9,958 nucleotides of DNA from a bacterium. GTDB taxonomy: Bacteria > Actinomycetota > Thermoleophilia > Solirubrobacterales > 70-9. Shown in pieces: positions 5,964 through 9,958 of this stretch; the stretch's first letter is position 1, and every line of letters begins with the position of its first letter. The translations under genes and the position numbers were made by a program. The stretch spans positions 1 to 9,958 of the forward strand of contig PKER01000064.1 in assembly GCA_002919115.1 (NCBI GenBank), read 5' to 3'. The notes beneath the pieces are model-generated. The model searched no databases and was not told the origin of the DNA. It was given only the letters and a program-made list of their open reading frames with translations.

Positions 5964-6704
5964 TCAGCGCTTCTGCAGGTAGACCCGGACGAAGTCGCGG
6001 AGCTGCCGGCCGCGGTGCAGGAAGCCGCGCAGGTTGCGCTTCGTCGCCCGGTGCGCGAGCGGCAGCTCGAGCTCGCGGACCTCGTACCCGGCGCGCACCG
6101 CGTCCACGGTCATGCCGATCTCCATCCCGTAGCCCTCCGCGAAGGGCACGACCGCGCGGAAGGCGTCGGCGCTCAGCGCCCGCTGGCCGGAGATCGGCGC
6201 CCCGGCGCGGTACCCGCAGAGCCGCTCGATCGCCCAGCGGGCGAAGCGCAGCGCGATGCCGAAGCCGCCGCCCACGCGCCGCGCGAACGCCGCCACGGCG
6301 AGGTCGCACGAGCCCCCCTCCACGGCCTCGACCAGCGGCGGCAGCTCCGCCGCGGTGCCGGCGAGGTCCCCGTCGCAGAGCAGCACGACGCCCTGCGGGC
6401 CGCCGTCCACGATCAGCGCGGCCGCAGCCCGGTTCACGTTCCCGCCCTTGCCCACCGAGCGCTCGCCGCTCACCACCTGCGCCCCGGCCGCCTGCGCCGC
6501 GGCCGCCGTGCCGTCGTCGCTTGCGTCGTCGGCCACGATCACGTGGGCGCCGGGGAAGGTGTCGCGCAGCGCGGCGACCGTGGCGCCGATCCGGTCGGCC
6601 TCGTTGCGCGCGGCGACGATCGCCGTGATGGCCGAGGCGGACGCCTGCCGGTCGCCCTCCTCGGCGCCGGCGGGTTGCGGGGGCGCTTGCGCTTCCGCTG
6701 ACAC
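5964..6704 (-). CDS. Family 2 (GT-A) glycosyltransferase
   Basis: 246 residues. After a 25-residue Ala/Pro/Gln-rich lead, ITAIVAARNEADRIGATV (26-43) is the first nucleotide-binding strand of GT2 enzymes. It is followed by VADDASDDGT (57-66), GKGGNVNRA (85-93), the metal-binding DxD as LCDGDLAG (Asp111, Asp113), and GAPISGQRALSADAF with EIGMTVDAVRAGY further on. The set resembles dolichyl-phosphate-mannose/glucosyl-3-phosphoglycerate synthase-like GT2 proteins. There is no C-terminal membrane region, so it is probably a cytosolic enzyme using an NDP-sugar; donor and acceptor cannot be read. GTG 6704 follows a CACAAT -10-like box by 8 nt. First gene of a same-strand run with glpK and plsC, divergent from the biotin carrier gene. 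Confidence 0.82.
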   Translation of the reverse strand: MSAEAQAPPQPAGAEEGDRQASASAITAIVAARNEADRIGATVAALRDTFPGAHVIVADDASDDGTAAAAQAAGAQVVSGERSVGKGGNVNRAAAALIVDGGPQGVVLLCDGDLAGTAAELPPLVEAVEGGSCDLAVAAFARRVGGGFGIALRFARWAIERLCGYRAGAPISGQRALSADAFRAVVPFAEGYGMEIGMTVDAVRAGYEVRELELPLAHRATKRNLRGFLHRGRQLRDFVRVYLQKR

Positions 6705-6711
6705 GGGCGGC

Positions 6712-6718
6712 TATTGTG
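6712..6718. promoter_or_regulatory. Overlapping divergent -10 elements (bidirectional promoter)
   Basis: TATTGT at 6712-6717 (+) and CACAAT at 6718-6713 (-) occupy almost the same bases, facing the biotin carrier gene and the glycosyltransferase. The minus-strand box ends 8 nt before GTG 6704; the plus-strand box ends 9 nt before an ATG at 6727. TTGCGC at 6687-6692 could be a loose plus-strand -35 (19-nt spacer). Confidence 0.45.
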
Positions 6719-6801
6719 CCGCGCCGATGGGGCGCGCGCCCCGCCGCCCCGGCGCCCGAGCGGCGCCCTGGACTTGGAAACCGAAAGGATCGAAGCTCGC
6801 G

Positions 6802-7014
6802 ATGGCCGAAATCGAGGCACACATCACGGGAACCGTCTGGAAGATCGAGGTCTCCGTCGGCGACCAGGTCGAGGAGGGCGACACCGTCGTCATCCTCGAG
6901 TCGATGAAGATGGAGATGCCGGTCGAGGCGGAGGACTCCGGCACGGTCGCCGAGATCCTCTGCGAGGAGGGCCAGGCCGTTCAGGAGGGCGACGTCCTCG
7001 TCGTGCTCGAGTGA
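6802..7014 (+). CDS. Biotin/lipoyl-attachment carrier protein (stand-alone biotinyl domain)
   Basis: 70 residues, a single biotinyl domain and nothing else. ESMKMEMPV at 33-41 holds the biotin-accepting Lys36 within the canonical (A/S)MKM. Glycines of the two half-barrel repeats are in place (ITGTVWKIEVSVGDQVEEGD and SGTVAEILCEEGQAVQEGD). Met on both sides of Lys favours biotin over lipoate. It would shuttle carboxyl groups in an acyl-CoA carboxylase or related enzyme whose other subunits are not in this window. ATG 6802 has an AAAGGA SD-like element at 6784-6789, with a rather long 12-nt gap. An in-frame ATG at 6727, 9 nt after TATTGT, would add 25 basic residues. The next gene is a crotonase 54 nt on; bioF lies further down the same strand. 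Confidence 0.9.
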   Translation: MAEIEAHITGTVWKIEVSVGDQVEEGDTVVILESMKMEMPVEAEDSGTVAEILCEEGQAVQEGDVLVVLE

Positions 7015-7054
7015 GCCCCGGCGGCGAGTGATGCGCCGGGCGCCCTCGGTGGCG

Positions 7055-7060
7055 CAGAAT
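7055..7060 (+). promoter_or_regulatory. Putative -10 element (CAGAAT) for the crotonase gene
   Basis: CAGAAT differs from TANNNT only at the first base and ends 8 nt before ATG 7069. There is no Shine-Dalgarno. It lies in the 54-nt gap after the biotin carrier gene, so the crotonase may be transcribed both from here and by read-through. Confidence 0.35.
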
Positions 7061-7068
7061 GCCCGGGC

Positions 7069-7878
7069 ATGGGCACCGAGGAGCTCGCGAGCGGCAAGCT
7101 CGTCCTGGACTTCCCCGCCGAGGCGGTCGCCCGCCTGCGGCTGAACAACCCGGAGAAGCGCAACCCGCTGGACCACGAGGTCCTCGACGCGCTGGCCGAG
7201 GCGCTGCCCGCGCTCGACCGCGGGATCGAGATCCGCTGCGTGGTGATCACCGGGACGGGCCCGGCGTTCTCCGCGGGCTACGACATCTCCGGGATCCCCG
7301 ACGAGACCTTCGAGCGCGACGCCGAGGCGCTCGTCGCGCACCCATTCCACGCCGCGATGGAGGCGGTGAGCTCCCATCCCTACCCGGTGGTCGCGGCGAT
7401 CAACGGGCACTGCCTCGGCGGCGGCCTCGAGCTCGCGGTGCGCTGCGACCTGCGCATCTGCGCGGCGGGCGCCAAGCTGGGGATGCCGCCCGCGAAGCTC
7501 GGCCTGATCTACGGGCACACGGGCCTTGAGCGCTTCATCGACGTGATCGGCGTCGCCGCGACGCGCGATCTGTTCCTCACCGGCCGCACGGTGAGCGCCG
7601 AGCGCGCCAGAGAGATCGGGCTCGTCGGCGAGGTCGCGGACGACGACGAGCTCGAGGCGCGGTCCCTGGCGCTCGCCGGCGAGATCGCGGCGAACGCCCC
7701 GCTGTCTTTGCGCGGCAACAAGCGGGCGATCGAGACGCTCGCCCGCGCCCGCCGGCTCACCGCCGAGGAGGAGCGGGAGCTGATCGAGCTGCGCCGCTCG
7801 TGCTTCGCGTCGGAGGACTTCCGCGAGGGCATCCGGGCGTTCGCCGAGAAGCGGGCGCCGCGCTGGCGCGGGCGGTGA
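7069..7878 (+). CDS. Enoyl-CoA hydratase/isomerase (crotonase) family protein, methylmalonyl-CoA-decarboxylase-like
   Basis: 269 residues, full crotonase length. The oxyanion-hole segments are FSAGYDISG (67-75) and NGHCLGGGLELA (112-123). Glu121 matches the first catalytic Glu of hydratases. The second, normally in a PE-x-x-LG motif, is missing: the segment reads MPPAKLGLIYG (139-149), with Ala142 there. Tyr148 and the C-terminal SEDFREGIRAFAEKRAP (248-264) closely recall E. coli methylmalonyl-CoA decarboxylase (ScpB), which also lacks that Glu. The His of FSAGHD in that enzyme is Tyr71 here. Plain hydration is therefore unlikely; decarboxylation of a malonyl- or methylmalonyl-CoA, or isomerisation, is inferred. 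Its position after a biotinyl carrier fits acyl-CoA carboxyl chemistry. The glycosylase gene follows 19 nt downstream and is probably co-transcribed. Confidence 0.85.
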   Translation: MGTEELASGKLVLDFPAEAVARLRLNNPEKRNPLDHEVLDALAEALPALDRGIEIRCVVITGTGPAFSAGYDISGIPDETFERDAEALVAHPFHAAMEAVSSHPYPVVAAINGHCLGGGLELAVRCDLRICAAGAKLGMPPAKLGLIYGHTGLERFIDVIGVAATRDLFLTGRTVSAERAREIGLVGEVADDDELEARSLALAGEIAANAPLSLRGNKRAIETLARARRLTAEEERELIELRRSCFASEDFREGIRAFAEKRAPRWRGR

Positions 7879-7897
7879 CCCGCTAAACAACCGGGGG

Positions 7898-8530
7898 ATG
7901 ACGGGCGCGTCCACCCCCCTCGTGCACCTCGCCGCCGCCGACCCCGTGATGGCCCGGCTGATCCGCCGGATCGGCCCGCTGTCGATGGAGCAGCGCCGGC
8001 GCGGGCGCCCGCGCACGGACGCCTACGGGGCGCTGCTGCGCGCGGTGGTGGGCCAGCAGCTCTCGACCAAGGCCGCGGCGACCATCTACCGGCGCGTGCT
8101 GGAGCTCTTCGGGGGCGAGGTCCCCACGCCGCAGCAGATCCTCGGCGCCGACGTCGCCGACCTGCGCGCGGCGGGGCTCTCGGGGCGCAAGGTCGAGTAT
8201 CTGCGCGACCTGGCAACGCACGTGCTCGACGGCACCCTCGAGGTCGACCGCTTCCCGGAGCTCGACGACGAGACCGTGATCCGGGAGATCGTGGCGGTGC
8301 GCGGCCTCGGCGAGTGGACCGCTCACATGTTCTGCATGTTCCACCTGGAGCGCCCGGACATCCTGCCGGTCGGCGACCTGGGCATCCGGAACGCGGTGCG
8401 CATCCAGTACGAGCTGGACGACCTGCCCGGCCGCGAGGAGCTCGAGCGGATCGCCGAGCCCTGGCGCCCGCACCGCACGCTCGCCTGCCTCTACCTCTGG
8501 GAGTCGCTGGACAACGCGCCCGACGAGTGA
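7898..8530 (+). CDS. AlkA-like DNA-3-methyladenine glycosylase (HhH-GPD superfamily)
   Basis: 210 residues, the compact form without the N-terminal beta domain of E. coli AlkA. LLRAVVGQQLSTKAAATIY (47-64) is the conserved helix with the QQ pair. LRAAGLSGRKVEYLRDLA (89-106) precedes the helix-hairpin-helix VRGLGEWTAHMFCMF (134-148). ILPVGDLGIRNAV (155-167) follows, holding the catalytic Asp160 that activates base release. It lacks the Cys cluster of EndoIII/MutY types, so it is a monofunctional alkyl-base excision enzyme. ATG 7898 is 19 nt after the crotonase stop; TAAACA (7884-7889) ends 8 nt before it and is a one-off match to the -10 pattern seen elsewhere. The GGGGG directly before ATG is too close to be an SD. 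Confidence 0.88.
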   Translation: MTGASTPLVHLAAADPVMARLIRRIGPLSMEQRRRGRPRTDAYGALLRAVVGQQLSTKAAATIYRRVLELFGGEVPTPQQILGADVADLRAAGLSGRKVEYLRDLATHVLDGTLEVDRFPELDDETVIREIVAVRGLGEWTAHMFCMFHLERPDILPVGDLGIRNAVRIQYELDDLPGREELERIAEPWRPHRTLACLYLWESLDNAPDE

Positions 8531-8586
8531 CGCGGCCTCCCCCGGCCCTGCGTCGCGCGCCGGGCCTTGGCGTCCGGCGGCGGGCG

Positions 8587-8592
8587 TAGCCT
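8587..8592 (+). promoter_or_regulatory. Putative -10 element (TAGCCT) for the bioF unit
   Basis: TAGCCT, identical to the box before glpK, lies 37 nt before the ATG at 8630. A transcript starting near 8600 would have a leader of about 30 nt carrying a strong Shine-Dalgarno. TTGGCG at 8567-8572 is a possible but closely spaced (14-nt) -35. Confidence 0.45.
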
Positions 8593-8611
8593 CTGTCTCG
8601 CCGGGGATCAC

Positions 8612-8623
8612 AGGAGAGAAGGA
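8612..8623 (+). promoter_or_regulatory. Strong Shine-Dalgarno before the 40-codon ORF
   Basis: AGGAGAGAAGGA is the purine-richest, best-placed ribosome-binding site in the window, 6 nt before ATG 8630. It is 77 nt from GTG 8701 and 137 nt from ATG 8761, too far to serve bioF directly. This decides in favour of translation starting at 8630. Confidence 0.6.
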
Positions 8624-8629
8624 ATCGAG

Positions 8630-8752
8630 ATGCCGCCATCTATCAGCTCGGAGGGAGTCCCCGGGCTCGCTCGGGAGGGCGACTGCCTTGCCCGCCGGCG
8701 GTGCGCGGCGTCCGCGCCGCGGCCCCCTCGGGCGCCGTCCCGGAGCGGCTGA
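8630..8752 (+). CDS. Possible 40-residue leader peptide / upstream ORF of bioF
   Basis: It begins MPPSISSEGVPGLAREGD, becomes Arg/Ala/Pro-rich, and stops at TGA 8750-8752, 8 nt before the ATG of bioF at 8761. It is in a different frame from bioF. Its strength is the ribosome site just upstream. The close stop-to-start spacing suggests translational coupling or a regulatory leader. No domain or family is recognised, and codon third positions are less GC-biased at the front (CCA, TCT, GGA, GCT, CTT) than in neighbouring genes. It could also be the remains of an older gene start. Confidence 0.4.
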   Translation: MPPSISSEGVPGLAREGDCLARRRCAASAPRPPRAPSRSG

Positions 8753-8760
8753 GGTCGGCC

Positions 8761-9954
8761 ATGGACGTCGCCGCGAGGCTCGACCAGCTCCAGGCCGCGA
8801 AGCTTCGCCGCCGCCTCCGACTGGTCGAGAGCTCGCAGGGACCGCGCGTGACCCTGGAGGGCCGCGAGGTCATCGTGCTGTGCTCGAGCAACTACCTCGG
8901 GCTCGCCGACAACCCGCGCGTGCGGCAGGCGGCAGCCGACGCGGCCGAGCGCTGGGGCGCGGGCGCGGGCGCGTCGCGCTTGGCCTGCGGCAACATGGGC
9001 CCGCACGAACGGCTCGAGCGGGCGATCGCCGAGTTCCACGACCGGCCCGCGGCCCTGCTCTTCGGCTCGGGCTACCTGGCGAACGTCGGCGCGATCACCG
9101 CGCTCGCGGGCGAGGGCGACATCGTCTTCGCTGACGAGCTCAGCCACCCGAGCGTCATCGACGGCTGCCGGCTCTCGCGGGCCCACCGGTTCGCCTACCG
9201 GCACCGGGACCTGGAGCACCTCGCCTGGGGGCTGCGCAAGGCCGGCGACCGCGCCGCGCTGATCGCCACCGACGGCATCTTCGCGCTCGACGGCGACGTG
9301 GCGCCCCTGCCCGAGCTCGCCGAGCTCGCCGCGCGGCACCGCTGCCGGCTCGTCGTGAACGAGGCCCACGCGGTCGGCACGATCGGGCCCGGCGGGCGCG
9401 GGACGGTCGCCGCGGCGGGCCTCGGCGGCGAGATCGACGTGATCGTCGGCTCGCTCAGCAAGGCGCTCGGCAGCTACGGCGCCTACGTGTGCGCGAGCGA
9501 GGAGGTGCGCGAGCTGCTCATCAACTGCGCGCGGCCGTTCATCTTCTCGACCGCGCCGCCGCCCCCGGCGGTCGGCGCCGCCTTCGCCGCGCTGCGCATG
9601 CTCGACTCGCGGCCCGGCGTCGTCACCCAGCTCCGGCGCAACGCGGCCGCCCTGCGCGAGGCGCTCGCCGAGGCCGGCCTCGACATCGGCGGGGGGCGCA
9701 CGCAGATCGTCCCCGTGATGGTCGGCGACTCCGCGCGGGCGATGGAGCTCAGCGAGCGCGTCCTGGCCGCCGGGGTCTACGCCGAGGCCGTGCGCCCGCC
9801 CGCCGTGCCCGAGGGCACGGCGCGGCTGCGGCTCGCGGTGATGGCCAACCACCGCGTCGACGAGCTGCAGAACGCGGCGCACACGATCGGGCGCGCCGCG
9901 CGCGAGCTCGGCCTCACGCGGGGCGCGGAGCGCGAGCTTCCCCGCGCGGCGTAG
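8761..9954 (+). CDS. bioF: 8-amino-7-oxononanoate synthase (AONS), with Asn at the PLP-Asp position
   Basis: 397 residues. PLP-dependent alpha-oxoamine synthase fold: SSNYLGLADNP (~41-51), SGYLANVGA, DELSHPSVIDG with the PLP-stacking His, TDGIFALDGDVAPL, and GSLSKALGSYGAYV with the Schiff-base Lys234. The end VGDSARAMELSE then VRPPAVPEGTARLRLAV is the BioF type rather than glycine C-acetyltransferase. It condenses pimeloyl-CoA or -ACP with L-alanine in biotin synthesis. The PLP-ring Asp (in V-D-(E/D)-A-H) is Asn200 here, in VNEAHAVG (codon AAC at 9358-9360), so activity may be altered. ATG 8761 was chosen because AONS proteins start about here and it follows the 8752 stop by 8 nt; GTG 8701 would add 20 unconserved residues. 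Same strand as the biotin carrier gene upstream. Confidence 0.82.
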   Translation: MDVAARLDQLQAAKLRRRLRLVESSQGPRVTLEGREVIVLCSSNYLGLADNPRVRQAAADAAERWGAGAGASRLACGNMGPHERLERAIAEFHDRPAALLFGSGYLANVGAITALAGEGDIVFADELSHPSVIDGCRLSRAHRFAYRHRDLEHLAWGLRKAGDRAALIATDGIFALDGDVAPLPELAELAARHRCRLVVNEAHAVGTIGPGGRGTVAAAGLGGEIDVIVGSLSKALGSYGAYVCASEEVRELLINCARPFIFSTAPPPPAVGAAFAALRMLDSRPGVVTQLRRNAAALREALAEAGLDIGGGRTQIVPVMVGDSARAMELSERVLAAGVYAEAVRPPAVPEGTARLRLAVMANHRVDELQNAAHTIGRAARELGLTRGAERELPRAA

Positions 9955-9958
9955 CGCC

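Noticed and set aside
4386..6701. 771-codon plus-strand open frame
   Set aside because: It is the antisense of glpK and the glycosyltransferase; its Arg/Ala/Asp/Val-rich composition without motifs is typical of GC-rich shadow frames.
5179..8016. 945-codon minus-strand open frame across several plus- and minus-strand genes
   Set aside because: It overlaps five well-supported genes and has shadow composition; no domain is visible.
8593..8760. Riboswitch in the bioF leader
   Set aside because: I compared it by eye with glycine, ZTP and guanidine riboswitch cores and saw no convincing match. A covariance-model search (Infernal against Rfam) would settle it.
8701..8763. GTG 8701 as the bioF start
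   Set aside because: It adds 20 residues of Arg/Ala/Pro-rich sequence not typical of AONS, has no proper Shine-Dalgarno, and overlaps the 8630-8752 ORF.

Overview
The window is very GC-rich (roughly 70% or more) and almost fully coding. Gene content and protein style (small secreted RTX-repeat protein, PECR-like SDR, 70-residue biotinyl carrier, leaderless-looking starts) suggest a high-GC actinobacterium, most like the Thermoleophilia/Solirubrobacterales. That assignment is by eye, not by search.

Layout. (1) 1-890 holds two unrelated truncated genes back to back. The minus strand carries the interior-to-C-terminal part of an FtsX/MacB-type ABC permease. The plus strand carries only the last ~37 codons of a short-chain dehydrogenase (SDR). 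They meet near 765-780, which looks like a rearrangement or an assembly chimera. (2) 937-2407: a secreted RTX-repeat mini-protein (+) converges on an SDR of the enoyl-CoA reductase (PECR/DECR) type (-). (3) 2515-3426: a metallo-beta-lactamase-fold hydrolase of the lactonase type (+), divergent from the SDR. (4) 3427-3652: a non-coding stretch between convergent genes with a direct repeat, an inverted repeat, a 12-bp hairpin and a terminator for the minus-strand genes. (5) 6704-3653, minus strand: GT2 glycosyltransferase, glycerol kinase (glpK) and a PlsC-family acyltransferase, all one way. glpK and plsC together suggest glycerol to glycerol-3-phosphate to phospholipid precursor. (6) 6712-9954, plus strand: a 70-aa biotinyl carrier protein, a crotonase-fold protein resembling methylmalonyl-CoA decarboxylase, an AlkA-like DNA glycosylase, a possible 40-codon leader ORF and bioF (biotin synthesis). 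A biotin carrier and a biotin biosynthesis gene in one cluster fit together; the glycosylase is probably a passenger.

Two things stand out. First, nearly every intact gene has a TANNNT-like -10 hexamer just upstream, usually ending 6-9 nt before the start codon with no Shine-Dalgarno, which predicts widespread leaderless transcription. The clear exceptions, bioF and plsC, have short leaders with an SD-like element. Second, the bioF product has Asn where the family has its PLP-anchoring Asp. I found no CRISPR array, tRNA, rRNA, insertion sequence or obvious new defence system. Apart from the junction at 765-780, this is mainly a housekeeping/lipid-metabolism region.
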